Of a DNA stretch of 64,000 nucleotides, positions 8,235-16,317 are shown piece by piece. Numbering within the stretch: position 1 is the stretch's first letter; each line of letters opens with the position of its first letter. The DNA comes from Herbaspirillum rhizosphaerae_A (GTDB lineage Bacteria; Pseudomonadota; Gammaproteobacteria; Burkholderiales; Burkholderiaceae_D): assembly GCF_046025915.1 (NCBI RefSeq), contig NZ_JAQQFR010000013.1:62001-126000 (forward strand), given 5' to 3'. A program made the translations under genes and the position numbers. The notes below the pieces were generated by a model, which ran no database searches, had not been told where the DNA came from, and saw only the letters and a program-made list of their open reading frames with translations.

Positions 8235-9463
8235 ATGCTTTCCAATGCGGTCAGACGGCGCTTGCTTTCGGTGACGAAGGGGTTGCTCTGATCCCACGCG
8301 TAGCCCGCCAGGATGGACGAAATCATGCGACGGATCGACGGTTCCTGATTCTCGTGGAAGATCACTTTCTGGAAACCGCCTGCATACCAGGATTCAACAA
8401 AGGTGCGGAAGGTGTCGACGCCGCGTTTCAACGGCTTTGCATAGTCGGCTTCCCAATCCACGGTTTCGCCGGCGAGCATGCGTGCCAGGGCATCCGTTGC
8501 CAGGCTGGCGGATTTCAGCGCAATCGTTACGCCTGACGAGAAAATCGGATCAAGGAATTCGCCGGCATTGCCGAGCAGCGCGTAGTTCTTGCCCCACAGC
8601 GACGTCACGTTGGCTGCGTAGCCGGAGATGTTGCGTGCCGGGGTATCCCACTCGGCGTGTTGCAGCAAGGCGCGCAGGGCCGGGTCTTGCATGACCAGCG
8701 TACGCAGCTTTGTCGTCTCGTCACCGGGGACGTCATTGAGGAAAGAGGATTCCGCCACGACGCCAATGGAGCAGCGACCGTGCGCAAACGGGATCAGCCA
8801 GTACCAGACGTCGTGGTGCTCGGGATGCACGGTGATGCGAATCTTGTTGCGGTCAAATTGCGGATCGCGGATACCGTCGGCGATATGCGTGAAATAAGCG
8901 CTGCGCAGCGGAAAACCGGACGGACGCTCGAGATCGAGCAGGCGGGGGAGCACGCGGCCGAAACCGCTGGCGTCGAGGATGAAGCGGGATTCGATCGTGT
9001 ATTCGCGACCATCGGCATCGCACACCTGCGTGCGCGGACGTTCACCTTCCAGATCAACTGCGGTCACGGTTTGGCGGTAGCGTATCTCGGCGCCCTGCAG
9101 TTCAGCCTGTTGCGCCAGCAAATGATCGAAGTCGGCGCGCTGCACCTGATAGGTTGTGCCCCAGCCGGAGGAATGCTTGTCGCGGAAATCGAAAGCAGTC
9201 TGACGTTCGCCGCAGACGAAGGACGCGCCATTCTTGAACTGGAATCCGTGTTCCACGACGGCTTGCAGCATGCCGGCCTGTTCCAGATAGGCCATGCTTT
9301 GCGGCAGCAGACTTTCACCAATGGAGAAGCGCGGAAACTGCTCGCGCTCGATGACCAGCACCTGATGGCCGTGGCGACGCAGCAGCGCTGCCGCAACGGC
9401 ACCGGCAGGGCCTGCGCCGATGATCAGGATATCGTGTTGCTCGGTATTGCTATTTGGTGTCAT
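8225..9463 (-). CDS. FAD-dependent halogenase-like oxidoreductase
   Basis: A 412-residue flavoprotein starting at the ATG at 9463. The FAD-binding GAGPAG lies at residues 16-21, IGESLLPQS at 48-56, and a second FAD signature ILDASGFGR near 162-170. The flavin-dependent halogenase motif WxWxIP is present as WYWLIP at residues 220-225, and a Lys (K77, in GFQFKNGASF) sits where these enzymes place the active-site lysine that handles hypohalite. It could therefore chlorinate or brominate the aryl head, as in flexirubin or xanthomonadin pigments. The same family also contains non-halogenating monooxygenases, so halogenation is a reasoned hypothesis. It overlaps the MMPL gene (14 bases) and the DUF3261 gene (10 bases). 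Confidence 0.8.
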   Translation of the reverse strand: MTPNSNTEQHDILIIGAGPAGAVAAALLRRHGHQVLVIEREQFPRFSIGESLLPQSMAYLEQAGMLQAVVEHGFQFKNGASFVCGERQTAFDFRDKHSSGWGTTYQVQRADFDHLLAQQAELQGAEIRYRQTVTAVDLEGERPRTQVCDADGREYTIESRFILDASGFGRVLPRLLDLERPSGFPLRSAYFTHIADGIRDPQFDRNKIRITVHPEHHDVWYWLIPFAHGRCSIGVVAESSFLNDVPGDETTKLRTLVMQDPALRALLQHAEWDTPARNISGYAANVTSLWGKNYALLGNAGEFLDPIFSSGVTIALKSASLATDALARMLAGETVDWEADYAKPLKRGVDTFRTFVESWYAGGFQKVIFHENQEPSIRRMISSILAGYAWDQSNPFVTESKRRLTALESICA

Positions 9464-11882
9464 AAGTTGGCGGTAATGAGCCGGCAAAACAAGGTGAAGT
9501 AAGCCAGACCAGGGCCATGCCGATCAGCATGGTCAATCCGAATGCGTGCAAAGGAGGGCTACCGCTGAGAGCGAGCAATCCGAAGGAGAGCAGGGCGCTG
9601 ATTGCCGACAAGCCAACCGTCAGCCAGGCGAAGCGCCGATGGCGCTCCGTGGGCTCCTGCAGGAAGATGCCGTAATCGACGCCCAGCCCCAGCAACAACA
9701 GACACGCCAATACATGGAATAGTTGCAGGGGCTGGCCGATCACACCGAACAACGCGAGCGTTGCCAAGGTTGCCAGCAACGGTGGTGCAATCGCGCGCCA
9801 TGCAGCGCGGCGATACCGCAGCGAGAGCAATATGAAAATGGTGGCATACGCTGCCAGCAAGGCCCATGTCATGTATTGCCGGTAATAGCTCAGCACGGAA
9901 GAAATGTCGGCGACCTTGTCGACCCACTGCACGCCGGCTATCTTGGGTGCGACGTCGGCCAGCACCTGGAGCTGACGATAGTCGCTCAGGCCGCGCACGG
10001 CGACGATGCTGGCATATTGAGTTACAGCTTGCCCTCCGGTTTTACCGAGCCACAGATGACGCCAAGGCTGGCCTGCAGGCGACGCGATGAACGCATCCGG
10101 CAACAAGGGTTTGCTCTGCGCGAGCAAACGCTGGCGCAGGTCTTGTTGCCATTGCGCGTTTTCGTCGATGGCTGTCGCGATGGCGGCAAGCGCCCCTTGC
10201 GGCGCCAGCAATTTGTCGGCAACCAGATCATGATCGGCTTGCTGCTGATGTTGTGATGGCACCCAGTTGGAAATCGCTTGCACGCCGCTGATCAGTTTTT
10301 TGTCGATCACGGTTTGCAGTTGCCGTTTCAGTTGTTCTTCGCGTTGCAGGACGACTTCGGCAGAGCCGCCGCGCACCAGATAGAACTGCGCAGGCGTCGG
10401 CGTATCGAGCAGCTTGCCGAGTTTGATCTGGTCGTCGATCAGATGTTGCGGTGTCTTTTGCAAGGCGCGGATATCGTCGCTGACTTTCAGGCGCATCAGT
10501 CCGGCAATAACAAAGACGGCGAAGACCGCCAGCAAGACGAAACCAATGCGGTTGAAGCGGAACTGGGGCCATTTTCTGATGCCATGGCTATAACGATCCG
10601 CCAACCCGGTGCTGCGCAAGCTGTCGGCATGGATCAACGTTGGAAACCACAGGATCACGGTCAGCCACGCAAACAGCAATCCCAGTACCGAGAACACCGC
10701 CATCTGGCGCAGTCCGGGGAAGGGCGTCAGCGCCATGCCGAGATAGCCGATCACTGCGGCAAGCAGCATCAGGCCGAGGCCGGGCAGCAAGCGGCGCAGC
10801 AGTTGGCGCGAATCCATGTGCCGGTCGGTGCCGAGCCGCGCGCACAGGAAATAAATTGCATAGTCCTGTGCAATACCGACCAGGCTGGCGCCGAACACCA
10901 GCGTCAACAGATGCAGGCGGCCAAACAGCAACCAGCTGACCGACAAGGCGCCGAGGCAGCCGATGGCAATCGACAGGGCAATCAGCGCAATCGGCTTGAG
11001 CGAGCGGAACGTCAGCCACATCAGCAACACGATACCGATCAGCGAACCGGCACCGATGGTGGTCATTTCACTGCTGGCTTGTTGACTGCCTGCTGCGGCA
11101 TGGAGTATGACGCCGGCGGTGACGACTTCCGCATCCGGTGCGGATTGCTTCGCCGCCCGGGTCGCCTGGTCGAGCAGGGGGATGACTTGTTCCTGAGCGG
11201 AAATCGAGAAGGCAGATTGTTGCAGGTTCATCAGCAGCAGGACATAAGAGCGCCCGCCGCTTTCCACAAACAGACGGCCATCGCGCGGACGCACCGGCGT
11301 TTCTTGCGCGCGTGCCTGCACCCAGCCGCTGAACAGACCGAAGGGATCGTCCTGCCATGCGCCCAGTTTGGGGCCGCCGAAGGCACCATACATTGCGCTC
11401 AGCGCCAACTGGCTCCATTGCTGCGGCGAGTCTTTGTTCAGCTTGTCGCGTTGCTCCTGTGTGAGCAGCATCAGGCGACTCTGGTCGAAGGTCGACAGCC
11501 ACGCGCCTTGCAATTGCGCAGCGTCGCCCGCCATCGGTTGCAGCAGCGAGGGCTGCTTGCCGATGACCGCTTCATACGCCGATGCAGCTTGCACGGCTTT
11601 ATCCCAGTCACGTTCGCCGACGAGGACGACAACTTTTTGCTGGGCGCTGTCGACCATGTGCGCAAAGGCTTGCTGCATCACGTCGTCATGACGCGAGGAT
11701 GGCAGCAGAGCCAGGATGTCGGTGTCGGGACTGACGCGCTGAACCAGCCACAGATAAGCGTTGTGACCGAGCAGCAAGGCGACGATCAGCAGCCATGCCA
11801 GTGCAAGGCCGCGTAGCGCCTTGCGCTTGACAGGGGCGGGCGCAATCGGCGAGCTTGCGTCGCTGTCGGCGCGTTCAGTCAA
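9450..11882 (-). CDS. MMPL/RND-family exporter of the APE cluster
   Basis: A membrane protein of 810 residues with a cytosolic N-tail, TM1 at about residues 26-45, a large periplasmic domain, five clustered helices, and the same plan repeated in the C-half: the RND/MMPL two-fold layout. SPDTDILALLPSS after TM1 is typical of this predicted-exporter group. It probably exports the polyene or its lipid conjugate across the inner membrane. The start codon is TTG, supported by AAGGAG six bases upstream within the end of the LolA-like gene; no ATG fits as well. It overlaps that gene by 8 bases and the flavoenzyme gene by 14. Confidence 0.85.
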   Translation of the reverse strand: MTERADSDASSPIAPAPVKRKALRGLALAWLLIVALLLGHNAYLWLVQRVSPDTDILALLPSSRHDDVMQQAFAHMVDSAQQKVVVLVGERDWDKAVQAASAYEAVIGKQPSLLQPMAGDAAQLQGAWLSTFDQSRLMLLTQEQRDKLNKDSPQQWSQLALSAMYGAFGGPKLGAWQDDPFGLFSGWVQARAQETPVRPRDGRLFVESGGRSYVLLLMNLQQSAFSISAQEQVIPLLDQATRAAKQSAPDAEVVTAGVILHAAAGSQQASSEMTTIGAGSLIGIVLLMWLTFRSLKPIALIALSIAIGCLGALSVSWLLFGRLHLLTLVFGASLVGIAQDYAIYFLCARLGTDRHMDSRQLLRRLLPGLGLMLLAAVIGYLGMALTPFPGLRQMAVFSVLGLLFAWLTVILWFPTLIHADSLRSTGLADRYSHGIRKWPQFRFNRIGFVLLAVFAVFVIAGLMRLKVSDDIRALQKTPQHLIDDQIKLGKLLDTPTPAQFYLVRGGSAEVVLQREEQLKRQLQTVIDKKLISGVQAISNWVPSQHQQQADHDLVADKLLAPQGALAAIATAIDENAQWQQDLRQRLLAQSKPLLPDAFIASPAGQPWRHLWLGKTGGQAVTQYASIVAVRGLSDYRQLQVLADVAPKIAGVQWVDKVADISSVLSYYRQYMTWALLAAYATIFILLSLRYRRAAWRAIAPPLLATLATLALFGVIGQPLQLFHVLACLLLLGLGVDYGIFLQEPTERHRRFAWLTVGLSAISALLSFGLLALSGSPPLHAFGLTMLIGMALVWLTSPCFAGSLPPTYDTK

Positions 11883-12504
11883 ACATGGCTCCTTCTTCCG
11901 GCGTCATCGCTTTGTCGCCGGTCTGGATGCTGGAGAACACGATGTCGGTATGGTCGCCCGAGGCTTCCTGCATGGTGACCTTGTTGACGTAAGCACCGCC
12001 GTCCAGTTGAATGTCGCCGATGGCTTTGGCCAGACCTGGCTCGCGCGCCTTGAGGGCGACATGCCAGTTGCCGTTCTTGATCGTGCCGTCCAGTTCAAAC
12101 AGTTTGTCGAGCTGGCTGAGGTCGCCGGCCAGCAGCGAGAACAGTACGTTGTTGATCATCTTGACGACGGGTTCCTGCTGCGCATCGAGACGCATGGCGA
12201 CACGGCCGTTTTGCATCTGCACGATGGCGTTGCGGGTGATGCGCAAGGTGCTCGGGAAAGGCTGCAAGGTTTGCCACAGGATGCCCTTGCCGGAGGCGAC
12301 GCAGAAACGTCCGTTCGACAGCAGTGGTTTCTTGATGCCGGTCAGTTGCTTGGTCTGGTCGAAGCGACCGCACATGATGGCGGGTTTGGTCAGCGCGGCT
12401 TGAATCTGTGCGACGGGAGCGGTAGCGTTTGCGGTAGCAGAGAATGCTGCTGCCGCTGCGAGCGCTCCCAACATCTTATTGAAAGTGCGAAGAGAAAAAA
12501 TCAT
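11875..12504 (-). CDS. LolA-like outer-membrane carrier
   Basis: The 209-residue protein has a signal peptide (hydrophobic GALAAAAAFSATANA, cleaved near residue 28). The mature part begins VAQIQAALTKPAIMCGRFDQTKQL, a pattern of the LolA-like proteins found beside MMPL exporters in aryl-polyene loci. LolA proteins have an open beta-barrel that carries acyl chains through the periplasm, so a role in carrying the polyene product to the outer membrane is inferred. The start ATG at 12504 overlaps the thioesterase stop as ATGA. The reading frame is open further upstream, but that part covers the thioesterase gene in another frame. Confidence 0.8.
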   Translation of the reverse strand: MIFSLRTFNKMLGALAAAAAFSATANATAPVAQIQAALTKPAIMCGRFDQTKQLTGIKKPLLSNGRFCVASGKGILWQTLQPFPSTLRITRNAIVQMQNGRVAMRLDAQQEPVVKMINNVLFSLLAGDLSQLDKLFELDGTIKNGNWHVALKAREPGLAKAIGDIQLDGGAYVNKVTMQEASGDHTDIVFSSIQTGDKAMTPEEGAMFD

Positions 12505-12965
12505 GTCGGTTCCGGATAAGGTAAGTCCAGCTTTTGCCACAGCACGCGCGGGCTGACGAAGCACATTTCGCGCTTGTCCATCTGCACCGCGACCTGTGTG
12601 CTGACGCCGCGCGTCAGGCGCTGACCGCTGGCGGCGTCGGTCACCAGATATTCCATTTTCAGGCGGTTTTCCCACTCGGTGATGGCGGCGCGCACCTTGA
12701 TGCGCTGGCGGAACGTGGCCGGGTTGGAGTAACGCACCTGCAGGTCGATGATGGGCCACATAAAACCTGACTCTTTCATCGCTGCGTAGTTGTAATCGAT
12801 CTGGTCGAGCAGCGCGCAGCGGGCGGCCTCGAAGTATTCGATATAGCGGCCGTGCCAGACCACTTCCATCGGATCGAGATCGTAGAACTGAATTTGCAGC
12901 TCGACTTCGGCTTGCCACGGCGAATTGGCGAGCGTGATCTTGCTGTCGGCGGGCAGCTTAGTCAT
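12501..12965 (-). CDS. Acyl-CoA/ACP thioesterase, 4HBT hotdog family
   Basis: A 154-residue hotdog protein. FYDLDPMEVVWHGRYIEYFE matches the YbgC/4-hydroxybenzoyl-CoA thioesterase signature, including the catalytic Asp (DLDPM) followed by V-V-W-H-G. It should release acyl chains from ACP or CoA, either the finished polyene or stalled intermediates. APE clusters carry a thioesterase at this position (ApeK-type). The start at 12965 overlaps the ammonia-lyase stop by 8 bases, and its stop overlaps the LolA-like start. A longer open frame to 13082 lies within the ammonia-lyase and lacks family similarity. Confidence 0.85.
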   Translation of the reverse strand: MTKLPADSKITLANSPWQAEVELQIQFYDLDPMEVVWHGRYIEYFEAARCALLDQIDYNYAAMKESGFMWPIIDLQVRYSNPATFRQRIKVRAAITEWENRLKMEYLVTDAASGQRLTRGVSTQVAVQMDKREMCFVSPRVLWQKLDLPYPEPT

Positions 12966-14529
12966 AGAGACTCCAGGCGCGCGTACGAATACGTTGCAGC
13001 AGCAGGCGCAGGTCGGGTTCCAGCATACGATCTTCTGCGACCGGTGCGATATCGGCGGCAAGCGCTTCCTGCATGGCGGCAAGACGGCCGCCGGGCAGTT
13101 CGGCCAGCGGTGTTTCCGGTTGCAACTCGCTGCGCAGCCAGACGCCTTGACGTACGGTGATCAGCAGCGCGGCGACGACTTGTTCGGTCAGTTCCAGCAC
13201 GCGCAGGCAATCGCGCGCGGCGATGGTGCCCATGCTGACTTTGTCCTGGTTGTGGCATTCGGTCGAGCGCGAGAAGACCGAAGCCGGCATGGTCAGCTTC
13301 AGCGCTTCAGCGGTCCAGGCGGAAGAACTGATCTGCAACGCCTTGAGGCCATGGTTGATGGCGGCACGGGGCCCCTTGGCTCCCGACAGATTGGACGGCA
13401 GGCCGTTGTTGTAGCGGCTGTCGACCAGCAACGCCATCTGGCGGTCGAGCAGGTCGGCGATGTTGGCGACGGCGTTCTTCATGCTGTCCATGGCGAAGGC
13501 GATATGGCCGCCGTAGAAATGGCCGCCGTGCAGCACGCGCTCGTTGTCCGGATCGATGATGGGATTGTCGTTGGCGCTGTTGAGTTCGTTTTCGATATTG
13601 CTACGCAGCCATGGCAGCGCATCGGTCAGCACGCCGATGACGTGCGGTGCGCAGCGGATTGAGTAGCGGTCCTGCAGGCGCTTTTCATTGCGCAGCGGCT
13701 GGTCGCAGGCGAGGTCGGTCTGCAACCATCCGGCCACTTGCTGTTGACCGGGGTGTGGCTTGACCGAGAACAGCGTGGCATCGAAATGGTGGGCGTTGCC
13801 GTCCAGCGAGAAGCTGGCCATGGCGGTGATGCGCGTCGCCACTTTGCACAGATACTCGGCGCGTTGGTAGGCCAGGCAAGCCAAGGCTGTCATGACGGCG
13901 GTGCCGTTCATGATTGCCAGGCCTTCTTTCGGGCGCAGGCGCAGCGGTGTCATCCCGGCGGCTTGGAGGGCGGATGCCGCGTCGACCTGTTCGCCGTTCT
14001 TCGAGACCTGGCGTTCACCGCAGAGTACGGCGGCGAGATAGGACAGTGGCGTCAGGTCGCCGCTGGCGCCGACCGAGCCTTCGGATGGAATCAGCGGCAG
14101 CAGGTCGTTTTGCAGCAAGCCCTCGATCTGTTTGAGCAAGCCGACGCTGACACCGGAATAGCCCTTGCTGAGCGAAGTCAGACGGGTGGCCAGAATCGCG
14201 CGCGTCTGTTCTGGTGTGAACACACTGCCCAGGCCGCAGCCGTGGTACGTATAAAGATGATGCGGCAATTCTGCAATCAGTTCAGGCGGCACGGTCACCG
14301 TGCACGAGTCACCGTAACCGGTGGTGACGCCGTAGACGGTGCCATCCTCGCGCAGCAGGCGATCGAGGAAGTCTGCGCCGCGCTGGATACGCGTCAGGAA
14401 AGCGGGAGAGTCGGACAAGGCCGCGTGCGCCGAACCTTCGGCGATGGCGTTGACTTGCTCGATGGTCAGCGGTGTTTCGCCGAAAGTAACAAAGTCGGCT
14501 GGTGCAGCCGGAGATTTAGTGTTTGGCAT
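12958..14529 (-). CDS. Aromatic amino-acid ammonia-lyase (HAL/PAL/TAL family) in APE operon
   Basis: A 523-residue enzyme starting at 14529. The MIO-forming Ala-Ser-Gly triad is at about residues 155-157 (GSVGASGDLTPLSYLAA), and the catalytic Tyr66 loop is VYGVTTGYGDS. Family motifs QDRYSIRC and NSANDNPIIDP are also present. It eliminates ammonia from histidine, phenylalanine or tyrosine. No other histidine-utilisation gene is nearby, and it sits inside the aryl-polyene operon beside an aryl-acid ligase. Supply of cinnamate or 4-coumarate as starter is therefore likely, as with the tyrosine ammonia-lyase of flexirubin loci. Substrate choice cannot be read safely: the selectivity segment reads HLYTYHGCGLG, unlike standard HAL or PAL. 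Confidence 0.88.
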   Translation of the reverse strand: MPNTKSPAAPADFVTFGETPLTIEQVNAIAEGSAHAALSDSPAFLTRIQRGADFLDRLLREDGTVYGVTTGYGDSCTVTVPPELIAELPHHLYTYHGCGLGSVFTPEQTRAILATRLTSLSKGYSGVSVGLLKQIEGLLQNDLLPLIPSEGSVGASGDLTPLSYLAAVLCGERQVSKNGEQVDAASALQAAGMTPLRLRPKEGLAIMNGTAVMTALACLAYQRAEYLCKVATRITAMASFSLDGNAHHFDATLFSVKPHPGQQQVAGWLQTDLACDQPLRNEKRLQDRYSIRCAPHVIGVLTDALPWLRSNIENELNSANDNPIIDPDNERVLHGGHFYGGHIAFAMDSMKNAVANIADLLDRQMALLVDSRYNNGLPSNLSGAKGPRAAINHGLKALQISSSAWTAEALKLTMPASVFSRSTECHNQDKVSMGTIAARDCLRVLELTEQVVAALLITVRQGVWLRSELQPETPLAELPGGRLAAMQEALAADIAPVAEDRMLEPDLRLLLQRIRTRAWSLYD

Positions 14530-15523
14530 CGTTGCTATCCAGTGTGGGCAAGGCCCAGAAATCGTAAAAATTGAACCATTGCAGCGGCGCTTGCAGGCAA
14601 TGCTGTTCCAGGCGTGCGGCATAGTCAGCCGCCAGTTCCCCGAGCAATTGGTCGCGCTGCTTGCGCGGCAACTGGATCTGTTCACGAAAGCCTTCAAAAC
14701 AAAGTTCTGCGCCGTCGCGCGTGCGACGCGAAAACATCAGAAAAACCGGGCAATTCAAAAGACTCGCCAATACATACGGGCCGATGGGGAAGGGTGCCGC
14801 CTCTCCCATGAAAGGCGCCAACGCCACGCGCGGATTGGGGGACACCGGAACCCGGTCGCCGGCGATGACGACGAATTCGCCTTGCGCGACCTTGTCGGCC
14901 AGGATCACGGCAGTGGCCGGTGTCATCTCGGTGACCTGCATCAGATTCATCTGGCTGGCAGGGTCTAGCTGGGCCAGCATATTGTTGAAGGCTTGTGCGT
15001 GCTTGGTGTGCACCAGCACTGTCAATCTGACGTTAGGATGCCGGCGGCCGAGCAGGCGGCATAGTTCCAGATTGCCCAGATGCGTACATATCATGAGTCC
15101 GCCACGGCCTTGTGCGGCGGCTTCGGTGATCAGGGTACCGTTTTGCACGGTTACCTTGTCCATCGGGAACAAGCCCCCCCACAACAGCATTTTGTCGAGC
15201 AGGCTTTCTCCAAATGCCGCGAAATGGAGGAAGGCGCCGCGCAGGCCGATCGGTGTTGCCAGCGTCGGATGCGATGCGCGTAGATGGGCAAGGTAATCAA
15301 GAGAGGCTTTGCGCGCGACTGGATTGCGCGCCATGTACCAGACCAGCACCGGATACAGCATCAACCGGAACGGCCATCGGCCAAACACGCGACAGACAAA
15401 AAACAGCAAGCGCATGCCGGCGACGAAACTGACTTCGTTGATTTGCGCCCAATGTCGTCCCGATCGCTGCTGCTGCAGAGGATGCGAGGGCTGCGCGGCT
15501 TGTGTTTCTTCATTCACCGTCAT
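14516..15523 (-). CDS. LpxL/HtrB-like acyltransferase of APE cluster
   Basis: This 335-residue protein has one membrane-associated N-terminal segment (VAGMRLLFFVCRVFGRWPF) and the HX4E acyltransferase motif of the lauroyl-ACP (LpxL) family in ICTHLGNLELCRLLG, followed by DRVPVSPNP. It should move an acyl group, perhaps the polyene, from ACP to a lipid or sugar acceptor at the inner membrane. In enterobacterial APE loci an acyltransferase and a glycosyltransferase are joined in one large protein. Here the two activities are separate neighbouring genes that overlap by 4 bases. It also overlaps the ammonia-lyase by 14 bases. Confidence 0.82.
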   Translation of the reverse strand: MTVNEETQAAQPSHPLQQQRSGRHWAQINEVSFVAGMRLLFFVCRVFGRWPFRLMLYPVLVWYMARNPVARKASLDYLAHLRASHPTLATPIGLRGAFLHFAAFGESLLDKMLLWGGLFPMDKVTVQNGTLITEAAAQGRGGLMICTHLGNLELCRLLGRRHPNVRLTVLVHTKHAQAFNNMLAQLDPASQMNLMQVTEMTPATAVILADKVAQGEFVVIAGDRVPVSPNPRVALAPFMGEAAPFPIGPYVLASLLNCPVFLMFSRRTRDGAELCFEGFREQIQLPRKQRDQLLGELAADYAARLEQHCLQAPLQWFNFYDFWALPTLDSNDAKH

Positions 15524-16317
15524 TGCGATGCCATGCGTCGGGTTGTAGCGAAAAGCTTGCGAGCCAGTAGCAATGGTGAGCGAAACAACATGCCGAAAAA
15601 CAAGACGGTATGCATGCGCGAAATCAGGACATTGTCGAGCCAGACCTTGAAATGCGATACGCCGTCCGCCGGATACCGTACGCGGGTGGGAAAGTTAATG
15701 ACTTGTACGCCGCGCCAATGCAGGCGTACCAGGATCTCGGTATCGAAATCCATGCGGCTGCCAATTTTTTGCTTCGCGATCAGCGTCATCACAGCTGCCA
15801 GCGGATAAATGCGAAAGCCGCACATCGAGTCGCGGATGTCGAACGACAGCGTATTGATCCAGACCCAGACATGCGTCAAGTAGCGCGCATACAGGCGTCC
15901 TTTGGGCACGCTGTCGTCATAGATCGGGCAACCGCTGATTACCGCAAGCGGGTGTGCTGCGCAGGTTGCGACGAAGCGCGGAATGTCGGCAGTATCGTGC
16001 TGGCCGTCGGAGTCGATCTGCAAGCCATGGCTAAAGCCCTGCTCCGCCAGATGGCGCAAGCCGGTCATCACCGCATCGCCCTTGCCGCGATTGACGCTGT
16101 GGCGCAGCAAGGTAACTTGTTGCGGTGTTTGCGCAGCGAGCTGATCGAGTACCGCAGCGCAGGTGCTGTTGCTGCCGTCGTCGACCAGCACGCAGTGCAG
16201 GCCATGTTGCAATACCGCTTCCAGTACGGTCGGAATAGCGCGCTCGTGGTTATAGACCGGTATGACGATACCGATCTTCGGCGGACTTGCACTTACTGCC
16301 GTCGTCATTGGACTCAT
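15520..16317 (-). CDS. Family 2 glycosyltransferase of APE cluster
   Basis: A 265-residue GT-A type enzyme. PPKIGIVIPVYNHERAIP starts the nucleotide-sugar domain, followed by CVLVDDGSN and the DxD-like metal site in LQIDSDGQHD. The C-terminal part has a membrane-association helix. It should transfer a sugar to a lipid or polyene intermediate on the cytoplasmic face, giving the head group of the APE lipid. The start overlaps the ligase stop (ATGA), and its stop overlaps the acyltransferase start. A second ATG three codons later (MTTAV) could be used instead. Confidence 0.83.
   Translation of the reverse strand: MSPMTTAVSASPPKIGIVIPVYNHERAIPTVLEAVLQHGLHCVLVDDGSNSTCAAVLDQLAAQTPQQVTLLRHSVNRGKGDAVMTGLRHLAEQGFSHGLQIDSDGQHDTADIPRFVATCAAHPLAVISGCPIYDDSVPKGRLYARYLTHVWVWINTLSFDIRDSMCGFRIYPLAAVMTLIAKQKIGSRMDFDTEILVRLHWRGVQVINFPTRVRYPADGVSHFKVWLDNVLISRMHTVLFFGMLFRSPLLLARKLFATTRRMASQ

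Noticed and set aside
10278..11816. A 512-codon plus-strand frame opposite the MMPL exporter.
   Set aside because: Low-complexity Gln/Arg/Ala composition, no recognisable domain, and the MMPL frame has clear membrane helices and strong operon overlaps.
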